Shown here: positions 1 through 11,520 of the stretch, piece by piece
Position numbering within the stretch: the stretch's first letter is position 1
How the letters are laid out: each line of letters starts with the position of its first letter
Origin: Lepas anatifera
Lineage: Eukaryota > Arthropoda > Thecostraca > Lepadidae
Direction: 5' to 3'
Assembly: GCA_034440635.1 (NCBI GenBank)
Contig: JAOTON010002272.1
Coordinates: forward strand, 314,501 to 378,500
Length of the DNA: 64,000 bases
Position numbers and translations under genes: made by a program
Notes under the pieces: generated by a model
The model's database searches: none
The model's input: the letters and a program-made list of their open reading frames with translations, nothing else
What the model was told of the DNA's origin: nothing

Positions 1-366
1 CTGCTCGCAAAGGTGGCTATTGATCGCGCTCAGTTTAGAAGCATGTGCGGCAAGAGTCAGTGACAAGCGTTGCGGCCAGGAAAATTGGGGAGGGGTAGTC
101 AATCTCTAATCCCATGCTGGCTGTAAATTGTCCTTCTTTAACCAAAAACTCTTCGAGTGTCGGCTCATTGCTGCCCTCTACACTGAGCGGTTACATGATC
201 GTCAGCTTTTTTACCAATTAGCTGAAATCAGAAAATGTCTGGAATAAGAATGAGGCGGCCAGGCCCTCTGTCCCCTCCCTTGACCCTCTACTTCGACCCG
301 TATTGTCCGTCACTCGCTTATTAAAATAATACATGCATTGGTCTACATTGGTCAATAGCTGCGCTG

Positions 367-421
367 TTACTAGTGCTACTGGTACTAGCACTACTGGTAC
401 TGGCACTACCGGTATTATTAG
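367..421. repeat. Short degenerate GGTACTAGCACTACT-like tandem repeat
   Basis: This run of overlapping ACTAGCACTACTGGTACT-type units is built mainly from TAC/ACT trinucleotides. The similar low-complexity ACTAGTAGT text continues weakly to about 550. No gene is seen in 1-785 apart from this repeat. Confidence 0.5.
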
Positions 422-785
422 TTTTACTAGTAGTAGTTAAAATAGCACTTCTAGCAAACACTAGCATTACAAATACTGATAGTAAGTAGATCTAGTCATG
501 CTAGCAGGTAATACTTATAGTAGTAACACTACTAATAATGTTTGGTATATTGGTGTTCATTAATTACTACCATGAAAATGACTGATTCGCGATCAAAGGT
601 ATTAGTCCACTAATTTTTTATCTAAACCATCTGGCGTTTAATTGATTGAACGTCTGTTCTCGAGAAACTGGGCCATATTTGTATACTTCTGGGGGCTAAT
701 GTGAGCTCATTTTAGAGGTTTTCACTCAGGCTGGTGGCCCCAATTCCCGTGATGACCAGTGTGCTCTGACACCATTTCTCTGTAG

Positions 786-827
786 TCTGCGGGAGGATTT
801 GTTTGGAATCAACGGCAGGCGACCGAG
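786..827 (+). CDS. Probable internal exon of the ankyrin-type diacylglycerol kinase
   Basis: This 42-base segment has a pyrimidine-rich acceptor (ttctctgtag) and a strong donor (gtaaga). Only one frame is phase-compatible with the next recognised exon at 7488. It has one base completing a codon, then LREDLFGINGRRP, then AG, which joins the C of the next exon to make Ser. In DGK zeta/iota the segment between the kinase accessory domain and the ankyrin repeats is variable in sequence, so no family motif confirms this peptide. The support is splice-site quality plus phase only. It could be a chance exon, and the kinase catalytic and C1 exons would lie left of the window. RNA evidence would settle it. 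Confidence 0.4.
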
Positions 828-1739
828 GTAAGAGGGCGGCAGTTGTCAGCTTTAGCTGGCACGACTTAGCTGGACTCTGCTGTGGTATTTTACAGCTTGT
901 GCCTGCAATCAGTCTCTTGTGTTTAGAATACAGTTTGTTTGGGAATTAGAGCTGTCCTCGACGGCTTGTAATGTGTAGTCTGAGACAGTCCTATGCACTC
1001 TTGTCTGTGTTTACCAGAACCTGGTCTTTGTATTTAGGGTCAATTATGGTTTGCACGAAGTGTCATCATAATTATCCTCTTAGTTGTTGAAATAATGGAA
1101 AAGATCATGACGGTATGACTCTGGTTAATGAATACATACATTAAAAAAATGGGCTGCAGGCAGGGGCATCGCCGCACATTTTTACTGTGAAGGGGGATGG
1201 GCTCTAACCTGGCAACCAATAGATGAAGGGGAGGAGCAAGGCAAGATCAAAAGTTAAAGCCGGTTGGGAGAATGGTATTAAAGCAGTTCACTTGCAACCA
1301 CCTGTTACGCAAACGCGTAGATCCATGTTGATAGGCAAAAGAAATACAAAAATGGTCGTTTGCCGAAACTTGGAGATCCCGCCACCTGGTTGGCCAGTCA
1401 GAGGAACCCACCCAATTGAATCCCACCCAACTCCCTGTCAAAGCCCATAGATGTTAGTTAAATAAACTAACGTATAGTTACACGACTCTAAGATTGCATC
1501 ATTCTGCTCCGTCACACGCCTTTTTGTACGTGTTAAATCGGTCCAGCTGTTTTGAGTGGAAGAGATATTCGCTGTATGTATTCGCTTGGAAAAGGTGGCG
1601 GTTTTTCTTGCCAGTCTTTAATACTCTTTTTTTAGTTAAATTTGTTTCCATAAATACCCTGTGTATCCTGCAGATACTGCACATTCTGGATTCAGCAATG
1701 CCAAATATATGCATTAAAGGTCGGGTAAAGCATAATTTT

Positions 1740-1830
1740 GCAAACGAAGTTAGGGGAAAATTTCGAGGAACACGAGCATTGTTTTATTTTCAACTGATAC
1801 TGGTACCTAATACGGTGCAAAAAAAAATCC
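1740..1830. repeat. Dispersed repeat copy (partner near 20140-20215)
   Basis: The text TCGAGGAAC, then an A/T-rich stretch, then AACTGATACTGGT followed by a CC-containing tail, recurs in the same order at 20145-20215. A shorter TTTCGAGGA start also occurs near 25710. No ends or coding capacity are visible, so the family cannot be assigned. Confidence 0.4.
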
Positions 1831-4265
1831 CTCTTATTCCTCTTATGGTCCTTCGTTGTGGTTTATAGAAGAGTCAGACTTTTCGAGGGAGGACGTGAAT
1901 GTATTTGCTGAGTTAAAGCCTTGAAAAAACGAGTTGACGAAGGAACGAGTTTTTGCAAGGCACTCAAGAAATAAAGAAGTCACCATCGATCCAAAAAAAC
2001 TCGGAAGACTTGTAATTTTTATTTGAAAGGCTTATCTAATCCATACCTCGAACAAATTGAATTAAGTATTAAAAAGCTGGTCTTGCCTTAAAATTTCTAT
2101 AAAAAATAGGTCAACTGAAAATAAATTAAGTTCTCACAGTAAAACCTTTTGCAGTGTTGAGACGCACAAAATAGTATATTGTGGTCAAATTATCATATTG
2201 GGGAGGCTAATAGGGGAAAATGGATAGGTACGGTAAACACGTCTGAGATTGAGGACATTGAAACATTACCTTAACTAAACAAACGCACCATCACTTCTCT
2301 CTGCAGGCTACAGGATGCAAAGAAGAAAATACACATGCAGCTCATAGACAGAAAAGATAAACAACTGATAGAAAGACATCACAACCTGACGCCTAAGCTG
2401 TTCACTCTGCGTTTGGTATAATTGTTTTCTCTTTAGTAAGACTAAAAAAAACAATTTAGTCTGGGGCAACTCCTTATCTTTGTATAACGATTGCTCTTCG
2501 TTGTGGATAATGGATAATTTAAGTTGTGCGACTTCTGAATACGCAATCGGAGCAATACGCATCGTAGCATTTAGCGGCGGTCTCATTTTGACCGTGTTTC
2601 ATTCGTAGCTTGGCAGACGCTGCTCTGCGGGGCAGACACAGAGCGCAGTCCCTCATTAGACTCGGCTCTCTGCAGCAGTGGATGCCGGCGTGATTTGAGC
2701 CGAGTAGCTGGAGGTCATCCCTCAGTGTATATTGCGGCTCTGATCCAATTTGCAGCGTCACATCTGTTGGCCTGCAATTGCGCTCCGTGCGCCTGCACGG
2801 GGTGATCAGCGGCACAGAACGACTGCCAATCAGCATAACCTAGGCGGAGGAATCCGCGCGTCGCGCCCTTCACCGCGGCTGGGTGACGCGATGCGTTCAG
2901 GGGAGTCCGTGCAATATCCTCAAGTAAGACGGTTAGAGGCCAATTGCAGAAACTGGCCTTTGTGAGATCGCGTATGTGAGCTGGAGATATCGAGCGTGGG
3001 CACTTTGACCTTTGCGGGCATGACTCCTCTAAGTGCTTCTTTGAGGCGAGACAGCCTGCATGATGGTTGCAATCTTCGACTTAATTTGGAATGATAACGC
3101 TGTAGGTTCCTACTGAACAGTAGTTTTAGTTGTTTGTTTAACTAGATATTTGATAGCCAGATTACCTAGCTAGTTAACTAGTTTTAATAGCTAGGTTTAC
3201 CGAAAGCCTGTCATTAGTTTTTGTTGGTACCGCCAGCAATGATAAGCTGGCATTCGTGTTGTGTATTGTGCAAGGAATAAACAAGCCAGAGACCTTGGTT
3301 CCAATCTAAGTTTAGAGGAAATTTTCAAAAGCTGCAAAGATACAAGCTAAACGCTATGACATTGACGAGGTAATTGGTGATTCCCACACTTGGATGAAGC
3401 CGGTCAAAATACAGGTTGCCAGTGTTCCCACATGGCGGAGCGTGCATGAGCGGTGTCAGGTCTGACTTTTGGGAGCGGGGTGGGGAGGGGTGCTGGAGAT
3501 TGGCTCTAACACGAATAACTGTGTATTTCTTCTGGACTCTACTTCATTTTTTAGAACACGGAATCGTGGGCCGTTCTCACACCCCACTTGTTACAAAGCT
3601 GAGAACGTGCTAGGCCTCCCATGAAAAAAATCGCAAACGACACTGAAGGGATACCTTCAGACCAGTGGGTCAATAACCAATTTAGTGCTGTCCCTGGTCC
3701 GCTCTTGCCGTCGCATCCGGGAACGGACGAGCTGCGCGAGTACCGAGCGTAGTAATTACCCAGCAGCTGGTAAATGTAATCGCGTGTTAACAGGACTACA
3801 GCCCGGCTATCACCGGCTTACCATTGCTGGAGGTACAGAAAACCCAGCCACATCAACATCTGCGGGTCTCAAATAGTAGTATTGACAGAACCACAATCAA
3901 GTATATATTTTGACAGAGCCATAAGTTTGATATATGCAGCGAGTTTGACAGGATTGCTGTAAAGTGCGTTTTGCGCTGTGTTTCCCCGTTCACTCATTTT
4001 CCGTTAAATAGCATGGTTTCATAACGATGTTTCCAGCTAGAAGCTCTGTCGTAATAGGTAGGGCAGGTGTGTAACTATTCTGTGGTTACGCTACCGCTCC
4101 AAGGATCGGAGCTGTGACACTTGTAACAGGAGAATGTGTGTGACCACACGTCTATTCAGATGTCTGAAACGCTGTCACAGATCTTATCATTAATTTGAGA
4201 ATGTTGAGGTTAGGTGTAAATCCTTGCGCATACTGTGTCGAGGAAATCTGGATGGCAGTGGCTTC

Positions 4266-5184
4266 TTAACCCTCGCCCCACGGGGGCCATCGATGCCCCC
4301 TAAGGTTTTCGGGATAGCGAAAACGACGAGGCGCACACCGCGGTTGAGGGCTCTACCTCTCCGCATCATTCCATCATCCCTGAAATTTTGGTCACCGGTC
4401 GGTCACCGACGAGGTCACGGTCCTACTTCACCTTTAGGCTCTGTAGGCTCATTTAAGTCGATCAATTTGAAACTTCCTCACTCATGACCCCTCCAGGGTT
4501 ACAGGTGTTCGGGATTTTTCATTTCTGCCCTGGTCGGTCACGGGCGACCTCTCCCATTGAAAAGCATGGGGAAAAGCTTTTCATGATATAAAGCCACAAA
4601 ATGATTGCAAATACTCAGACTGCTCGAACAACGTTTTGGACACCCTTTCACGGATCCCAGGGTCTATTTGCCCTTTGACTTTTCAGGTCATCCAGTCACC
4701 GGAGGTCAAAACAGTATTTTGACCATAACTTTTGACCTAATTGAGCTGAGCGGTGAAACAAACACCATCGTGTTTGTCTTGTCACTGGCTTTCTTTGATA
4801 TACGGCAAGGTCCTTTACCTTTCGTGACCTCAGGGCATATTAGGTCACGAGGTGACCTCTGGCGGTCAAACCACTGGCGGAGGTCTTTACGTTCCCATAG
4901 GGAAAAGTACTGGCATTTGCTATCAAATGTACTTTACCGGCCTCAATAGCTCTAATGACATAGAGTTATGCCCGTTTGCTTAATCATTGCATATTTGAGT
5001 GAAAATAGCCGATCTTGACCTATTTGACCTCTGAGGTCAAACCATTGACCTGAGCACTAAAACATGCGAAGTAATTCTTACTGATCACGCGAGCTTTCTA
5101 GCACTTTGATTTGGCTAACGCCCATTTTTCGAGTTAGAGGGGGCCATCGATGGCCCCCGGTGGGCGTGGCCCCCCGTGGGTTAA
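4266..5184 (+). mobile_element. TTAA-flanked non-autonomous inverted-repeat element, copy 1
   Basis: It starts TTAACCCTCGCCCCACGGGGGCC and ends with the inverted form, finishing GGGTTAA. The terminal repeats contain the palindrome core GGCCATCGATGGCC, partly eroded at the left end here. The interior is non-coding and carries many AGGTCA and TGACCT hexamers. It matches copy 3 at 21236 in the same orientation and copies 2 and 4 in reverse. TTAA at both ends with CC-starting termini is typical of piggyBac-superfamily MITEs, but that assignment is an inference from the ends only. At about 919 bp it is slightly shorter than its relatives. Confidence 0.75.
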
Positions 5185-5494
5185 GGGTGGTTCTCCCCGG
5201 ATCTTCAACAGTTCTGCAACACATCGGAAAGCAATGCGTGGGAAATTTTCCGAGAATCATGGGACGTAGGATATTGTTGAAATCTGGCACCATTTCAGAC
5301 AAACTAGCAACATTCCGACGAACGTTTGTCGCAGTAAATGGTCGTGCAGATGGGTTGGGAAAGGTAAAAGTTTTCGGCAATGATTTTGGGATGTGGTATC
5401 TCGCAGAGGAAGCTCAAGAAATCGGAATATGTGCCACTGCATTTATGATTTAGATACCGGCGGCGAATGTGACGAGTGCAGGTGCAGGCTGCTT
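5185..5494. other. 310-bp spacer between two inverted element copies
   Basis: This is single-copy-looking sequence between the right TTAA of copy 1 and the left TTAA of copy 2. Open frames cross it on both strands, but they share no recognisable domain and run into the elements, so I do not call a gene. Confidence 0.5.
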
Positions 5495-6527
5495 TTAACC
5501 CGCGCCCCACCGGGGTCCAGCGCCACCTTCGCCCCACCGGGGGGCCATCGATGGCCCCCCTCTAATTCCGAAAATATGGGCGTTAGCGCAAATCTTCAAA
5601 GTACAATAGGAAGCTCGGGTGAATTCAGTAAGACATTACGTTACATGTTTTAGTGCTCAGGTCAATGGTTTGACCTCCAGAGGTCAAATTAGGTCCAGAT
5701 CGGCTATTTTCACTCAAATATGCAATGCTTAAGCAAACTGGGCATAACTCTCATGCCATTAGAGCTATTGAAGTCTGGTAAAGTACATTTGATAGGAAAT
5801 TGTCAGTCCTTTTTCCGCTATGTGGAACGTAAAGACCTCCCGCCATTAGTTTTAGCTCCAGAGGTGACCTCGTGACCTAAGATGGCCTGAGGTCACGAAA
5901 AGTCAGAAAGTGACCTTGCCGTATATCAAATGAAAGCCAGTGACAAGACAAACACGATGGTGTTTGTTTCAGCGCTCTATCTTAATGAGGTCAAAAGTTA
6001 TTGTCAAAATACTGTTTTTGACCCCTGGTGACCTTGGATGATCTTGGAGAGGTCAAAGGGCAAATATGACCCCTGGAATCCGTAAAAGGGTGTCCAAGAA
6101 CGCTTTTCTGATCAAGCTGAGCATTTTCAATCGCTTTTGTGACTTTTAGATCATAAGACAGCTTTTCCCCATGCTTTTTCAATGGGAGAGGTCACCTTGT
6201 GACCTGACCTCAGGGCACGAAATCGAAAAATCCCGGATATACACCTTGTAGACCCTGGTGGGGCCATAAAGAGTAGGAAGTTTCAAATTGATCGAATTCG
6301 AAATGTAGCTCTTACAGAGCTCTAAAGTTGAAGTGAGGTGACCTTGGTTGACCTCGTCTGGTGACCTGACCTTGAGTGACCCGGGATAAAGAAAAATTCA
6401 GGGATGATGGGAAATTGATACAGTGAAAGGTAGAGCCCTCAACCGCGGTGCTGCGCCTCTTCGTTTTTCTGCTATCCCAGAAAAACCTTGGAGGGCCATC
6501 GATGGCCCCCGGTGGGGCGAGGGTTAA
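5495..6527 (-). mobile_element. TTAA-flanked inverted-repeat element, copy 2
   Basis: Bounded by TTAA at 5495-5498 and 6524-6527. Its left end has the longer terminus, with two CCCCACCGGGG modules and then a perfect 22-bp palindrome (GGCCATCGATGGCC flanked by four G and four C) at about 5539-5560. Its right end has the shorter terminus. It lies opposite to copy 1, giving a large inverted repeat. Its interior matches the other copies, including the TGACCTCCAGAGGTCA-type palindrome and other AGGTCA half-sites. No transposase frame is present. Confidence 0.78.
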
Positions 6528-7487
6528 ATAATGGCACGCACTGAACCTGTAACGCTTCTCTTCAATACATCTGCATTTTGCATGCGCAGTTGCGCTTTCG
6601 CGTCTTCCTGCAAATGTCATCCATTACATAGATATTGCAGAGCTGTTGAATATCCGGTGCGAACTACCTAACCTTTAGTCACTTTAGTACCTAACCTTTT
6701 AGTCACTGTGAAAAAACGACTATTATTTTTCACAGCGATGAAAATTCGGCACTTGAATTTTGGTCTGAGTGTAAACCCATGAAGGTAGGCTAATGAAACT
6801 TTATATTTGAGCTTTTAGATAAAACTAAACGACTATATCTAGTGGGCTGAGGCATGGGAAGTTCAATTTCACATCACATAGTTATAAGTAAAACTGGCAT
6901 TAAACTGTGTTAGCTTGTATTGGTGCGAGTAGATTGAATTGTGCTAATTGGGACCAAAAAATGGCACACCTTTTCAGCTGCCGATACTCTATGTGTATCC
7001 CAGCTTTCCATACACGCAACTGTGTCAACACTTCTTGCTCCTCTTGTATTGTACAAATTTCATACATGCAAGATTGCTTATTGTGAACATTTTTTAGGGG
7101 AGATGTGCTATCAACGCACCAACCAATTATCTACCCTTGGAAGAGATTCTGGGGCGTCAAATTTCCCCTTGCTCAGGGAATCCGGCGAGCCTTAAAGCTC
7201 ATACCCGGTTCAGCTGCCGGAAAACCTCACGTGCTAAACACTTCATTGTTTTTTTCCGGAGGTTGATTTCTAACATTGGCAAGGGAGAAATGCTGGCCGC
7301 ATTGTTTTGTTCACTTTATAGTTTTGGTAGGCCGGTTTCGGTCTTGTGACCAGCGTCCGTCTTTTTCGGTTTCAGTATCATTGTTCAACACTGTCTCCAC
7401 CAGATTATGTGGAATGGCGACGAAAACACAAAAGGGTGTCGTTTCTTGCCGTGCCAACGCGTTGAATATGTGTTTGTTTTGTTGCAG

Positions 7488-7551
7488 CCACCTGTTGGAG
7501 CGGTCCTCAGAAGAAATATTGAGTGCAGCGGGAGATGGCGAAGTCGCACGG
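7488..7551 (+). CDS. rdgA: DGK (zeta/iota/rdgA class): exon opening the ankyrin region
   Basis: The acceptor is gttttgttgcag and the donor is gtaagg. The exon gives one base completing a codon, then HLLERSSEEILSAAGDGEVAR, ending in phase 0. It joins without a shift to VKELHGSG at 10092. The combined text EEILSAAGDGEVARVKELH matches the family pattern seen in vertebrate DGK zeta just before the ankyrin repeats (EELIEAAKRND, then LQELHRAG). It forms the first helix pair of the ankyrin domain. The protein phosphorylates diacylglycerol to phosphatidic acid. The catalytic exons are not in this window. Confidence 0.75.
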
Positions 7552-8907
7552 GTAAGGAAAGATGCGACAACAAAATTTCTGTTGTTGGTTTGGTTATTCA
7601 TAAACTTTTCACTTAATAAAAACAAGACAATTGAGAATTTGCGTAAAATAGAAGATTGTGTGGGGCTTGTTATATATCTTCATCTTAAGTTGGTTCAATG
7701 AAAAAGTAAATGGTAATCCTCCTCTGGGGAAAACCTGTGACATCCCCCCTCGATTAGTCATGAGTCGATTGCATGCAGAGTGAAGCGAAACCAACCGCTA
7801 AGACCAATATATCTTAGGCTGTAATGTAGAAGCTGTACTCCTGCAAGCTTAGCATGTTCGATCTGTTACCTATAATATCTCTCGTAGGACAGTCAGTATC
7901 CTTCTTCCCTCCCTGCAGAGGGCCAGTATATGTCATTTTTCACTCAGGGACCAGCTACGTTCTGTCCCTGTAGAATGTTGTATGTCCTCGCAAAGAAGAC
8001 GCCTCTTTTACCCCTTGCAATCCTGGGCCAGTTTCGTATTCCTCAAAATATTTTGTTTAGGTCTACAGCAGATGATTTGGCTTTAAATACCGTGATACGG
8101 CAAGCAAAACACATCAACCACCACGGAAATTACAATTTGCCTATGGTTGTACTCATTCTAAGGAATTCAGGAAGCGGTCGTATTCAATATTAAATATTTC
8201 TGAGACCTATGAGTTCTGCCCCCAATCCACACTCGATCCATTTTTCCCCACCTGAGTAATGAATCCCGGATTAGGAGCGGTGACGCTGATTGATGCCGAT
8301 CGGGCAGACCGGGGCTGCAATATCGCGGCTCCTTCGGTCGCAGCGGTCGCAATTAGCGTAAGATCATCGATTTTAACCTTTGTGTCGCGGGCCCGGGTCG
8401 CCATGCCTACTGATAGCCTGGGGCCGTTCCCGGGCCATCGTGCTGCAAATCACAAACATTGTAGGCGTTCTTTACTTAGTGTGTCTAAGCTCTGGTTGAT
8501 TGTTGCGGTCAAGATGCCCTCTAAAATCGAAGCTTAGAGGAAGGTAATGGTACTGCATTTGTTTGTTTTCTAGAAAGAGTAGCTTCATCACACATATTAA
8601 ATCACTGAAGGTGCTCAAGCAACTCCAAACAAGCTGTAGATCCACCCCCTTTGAGTGGATAACAGTTCTGACACTATGTTTGTAAGCACGGTCAATTGTA
8701 TGTATGTACAAAACCCGTCTCCGTCTCCTGGTTAGCCTTACCATGTTCCATTCACCATCCAGTGTTCGGCTCAGGCTCCATGTTTGATATAGTATCACAC
8801 GGTGTGAAATAGGAGCAGAAAACCACCAGAGCTTTGATCAGATATGCAGTGCAGTAGAGTGTGTATCCCGCCCAGTATCCAACTCTGTCCTATTCTTGGG
8901 TTGGGTC

Positions 8908-8926
8908 GTGTGTGTGTGTGTGTGTG
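8908..8926. repeat. (GT)n microsatellite
   Basis: An uninterrupted GT dinucleotide run of about 19 bases in the DGK intron, followed by a GA/GGGGA-rich purine stretch. Confidence 0.9.
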
Positions 8927-9560
8927 AAGAGGGGAGGGGAGAAGGCACTTTCAGTGAGTTGCCTGTATCGCACCCAACCTGGAGCATCGTGGAAGCGATT
9001 GACCAAGGTTCGGATAATTTTGGATATGGATTTGGACTACAGCCTGTATTGAGTTAATCATATTTTTGGGACATGCATTGGACTTGGATCGATAATATTG
9101 GTGTGTAAACGGATCGGGCGGGATCTAAGCTTCCGATATGAACCGTATTGGATCTGGATTGGTTCGGAGATGGCGTTCTCTGCCGTGTGTTTCGTGTCGA
9201 CTTGACAGGTCTGAAGCTCTGTCTGTGTTGGCTGGCAACTGCTGGCAATCCAGTCATTGGAGGTATTATGCAGATTTGATTTTATTTCATATTCTCTTGT
9301 TGTTATGTTTGTTGAAAATGTATTCCAAAACCATGGTCTTTGTTATTTTGATGGTATATAACAAATAATGAATATTAGTGGTGTTGCACACAATGTAAAA
9401 CAATCATTTTGTAACGACAGCCATGTATATGGCTTAGTGGTCCGCAGAATGATTATAAATAACATAATAATGTTTTTGGGGCTGCTTTAGCAGCTCTTCA
9501 CTCGGGTCCTCGCGGCTTTTCGATGTACCAACCCATCATTTCATGTCACACCACAAATTA

Positions 9561-9681
9561 GTTCCCGTTGAGAAGGGATTTTGTGGGATCCGAGTTCTGA
9601 TTGGCAGAGAGTCCGCAGGGTGTTGAGCCCGGTCCTTTCGGATGAAAATATGGCGTGCTAACTACTGCACTACCACCCCAC
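9561..9681 (-). mobile_element. tRNA-derived SINE
   Basis: On the minus strand the head reads GTGGGGTGGTAGTGCAGTAG, with an A-box-like TGGTAGTGCAGTAG. A degenerate B-box region follows (CCGGGCTCAACACCC). It cannot be a functional tRNA because the acceptor stem is unpaired and the body continues past the tRNA length. It lies antisense to the DGK gene, in an intron. Confidence 0.6.
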
Positions 9682-9903
9682 TTTAAAATTTTGTCGGAAA
9701 CTTGGATAGTAGGTGTTAAGACATTCGAAGAAATGTGTAAAAAGTGAGAGTTAAAATATATAAGGAAATACATTGCTTTCTTTCGTATCTATCAGAAAAT
9801 TCTGTCATGTCTTATTTTTACCACCAAATTTCTTGTAACTGTGACCCCAGTCCTTTCAGGAGCATACAAGCCATCGGATACACCCGAGGTCGCGCGTTGC
9901 ATT

Positions 9904-10091
9904 CTTCGGCCGCCCTCTCACCTGCAGTGCGTGGTCACACTCTTGGGCCGCCCTCTCACCTTCAGTGCGTGGTCGCATGTTTGGGCCGCCCTCTCACCTG
10001 CAGTGCGTGGTCGCATTCTTGGGCCGCCCGCTCACCTGCAGTGCGTGGTCGCATTCTTGGGCCGCCCTCTCACCTTCAGTCGTGTCCCCAG
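9904..10091 (+). repeat. 38-bp minisatellite running into a splice acceptor
   Basis: Four full units and a partial one of the form CTTGGGCCGCCCTCTCACC then TGCAGTGCGTGGTCGCATT. The last unit loses register after CACCTTCAGT and turns into the real acceptor (cgtgtccccag). Each unit carries its own pyrimidine-containing CACCTGCAG or CACCTTCAG, that is, a decoy 3' splice site. The frame of the downstream exon stays open through the whole array, from 9744. Confidence 0.85.
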
Positions 10092-10249
10092 GTGAAGGAG
10101 CTGCACGGGTCCGGGGTCTCCCTCCTCTCCATCAACGCCCTGGGACAGACGGCCCTACACCTGGCCTGCGCCGGAGGGCATAAGGACGTGGTGCGCTACC
10201 TGCTCAGCAACGCCCCCTCATCTGCGGTCAACATGCGCGACAACGACAA
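10092..10249 (+). CDS. rdgA: DGK (zeta/iota/rdgA class): first ankyrin-repeat exon
   Basis: This 158-base exon starts in phase 0 after tccccag and ends AA before gtgagg, so the next exon supplies the third base of a Lys codon. It encodes VKELHGSGVSLLSINALG, then the ankyrin signature GQTALHLACAGGHKDVVRYLL, then NAPSSAVNMRDND. The same arrangement (TLLHHAV..GSKDVVRYLLDHAP) is known in vertebrate DGK zeta and iota. The ankyrin repeats of this DGK class lie at the extreme C-terminus and are protein-interaction surfaces. A minisatellite abuts its acceptor. Identity rests on family motifs and on exact phase agreement with both neighbouring exons. Confidence 0.88.
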
Positions 10250-11449
10250 GTGAGGTCGCCTGTATGGGGCGGGTGTGAGAGCGCTGGAATAGTGTCGAAC
10301 TTTTCCAAAGATTGGCACTACATCACTTTTGAAAGGTGACGCAGTCAGTATAGAACTCAGATGAAATTTTGGGAAGGGTGAAGGTAAAATGGCAATTGGC
10401 AGGGGCATCGCTACGGATACTTGCCTGGGGAGATGTAGCCCAGACTGGCGATGACGGGGAAGGGTTGGATGCGAAGGCTGAGCCTGTCGGCTGTCTGAAC
10501 ATGCTGGCAATACACCTACAAATTAATAAGTCTGAAAATTGTATCGTGAGGACGCAGGCAATATGGAAAATATATGGAAGATATGTAGATTCCCAGAATT
10601 TTGGGGGTCGTCTCCCCGCCTTCCCCGATTGAGGGGACGCTTCTGCCCCCCCTCCTCTCCTTCCGCTATTCACGCTCATACGAAATGACCAAAATCGTTA
10701 AAACGTAGCGTATTTTCAGAGAATTTGCGGGACTGATGGAGTATGTAGAAAATGACTGGTTGCACCTCCTCCCTTAATTTACCGCTGGACTGCCAGTCCC
10801 ATGGTAAAAGTAAATCTGCCAGTGAACGAGACATATTTGTTTTGTTCCTAGTATGTTACTCGGTATGTATGCCGCCTGGTCCGGTTGCGTGATGCTAATA
10901 TACAGTTTGGTGACAGTAATACGGCAGAGTGGTGACCGCAAAGACTGATGGTAATGCAAGCCTCAGCATGAAATTATCTCTCCTCTGATCTGGGGGAGGG
11001 GAGGGGGGTGAAATTCACATGTATGAAAATTTGATTTATGTGTCATATATTTCTGCTAGATATTGGTTTATACTGTTCGCGAATTTGTGTGGAAGCTTGG
11101 AAAATGTACTGGTATTCAGAACGTATGGACCGTAAGTTTCATTTTAGCTAAAATTATCCGTCCATCTAGCTATTAAAAGTTGGATGTAGCTTACTTAATA
11201 AAATCCTGTCATAAACAATATTATCCCGAGAAATTCTAGTCCTCGGATGATGGTAAAAAGCGGCCCAGATTACGGCCTAACTGTGTGCGACCTCTCCGTT
11301 CACGTCTGATTTATGTTGGACTGCCATGAATGGGAGATGCATTTCTCTACGGTACCCCGGAGCATGGACGTAAATCGTGTCCTGATAGATCGCCTCTGAC
11401 TGACTCTCTTACTATTTGTTTATTTAGTACGGGTGGACCGCGCTTCAGA
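10250..11449 (+). other. Left part of a DGK intron, no feature recognised
   Basis: Ordinary intron-like sequence follows the gtgagg donor. I see no repeat family, RNA gene or exon here. Several GGGGAGG-type purine runs occur near 10990. Confidence 0.5.
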
Positions 11450-11520
11450 CCGTGTGTCCTGTCCGTGTGTTGAGGGGCAACACGGCGCTGTAGGACCCGC
11501 CCACTATCTGTTCAATGATG
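11450..11520 (+). pseudogene. Broken duplicate of the second ankyrin exon and its acceptor
   Basis: The text CTGTCCGTGTGTTGAGGGGC, then AACACGGCGCTG, then CCCGCCCACTATCTGTTCAATG closely matches the acceptor and first ~65 bases of the real exon at 12224. That exon reads GTGTGTTCAG, GGGCCACACGGCGCTG, then GGCCCACCATCTGCTCAATG. The copy has lost about 18 internal bases, has a TAG stop after GNTAL and has TTGAG in place of TTCAG at the acceptor. It is therefore a dead partial exon, not an alternative exon. The minisatellite lies between it and the intact exon. Confidence 0.75.

Larger units (their letters stand above)
828..7487 (+). other. Large intron (or upstream intergenic DNA) of the DGK gene, repeat-filled
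   Basis: No convincing coding exon is visible here. It holds a dispersed repeat near 1740-1830 and a pair of inverted TTAA-flanked elements at 4266-6527. A modestly GC-rich tract lies at about 2560-2930. If the exon at 786-827 is real, this is one intron of about 6.7 kb. Otherwise its left limit is unknown. Confidence 0.45.
7552..10091 (+). other. DGK intron with GT microsatellite, SINE and minisatellite
   Basis: This intron of about 2.5 kb separates two phase-0 junctions. It contains a GT run at 8908-8926, a tRNA-derived SINE at 9561-9681 and a 38-bp minisatellite at 9904-10091 that reaches the acceptor. I see no further exon. Confidence 0.6.

Noticed and set aside
2309..2430. Possible exon after ctctctgcag encoding LQDAKKKIHMQLIDRKDK
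   Set aside because: The acceptor is good, but the only nearby donor is weak and its phase does not fit the exon at 7488. The peptide does not clearly match the DGK accessory domain.
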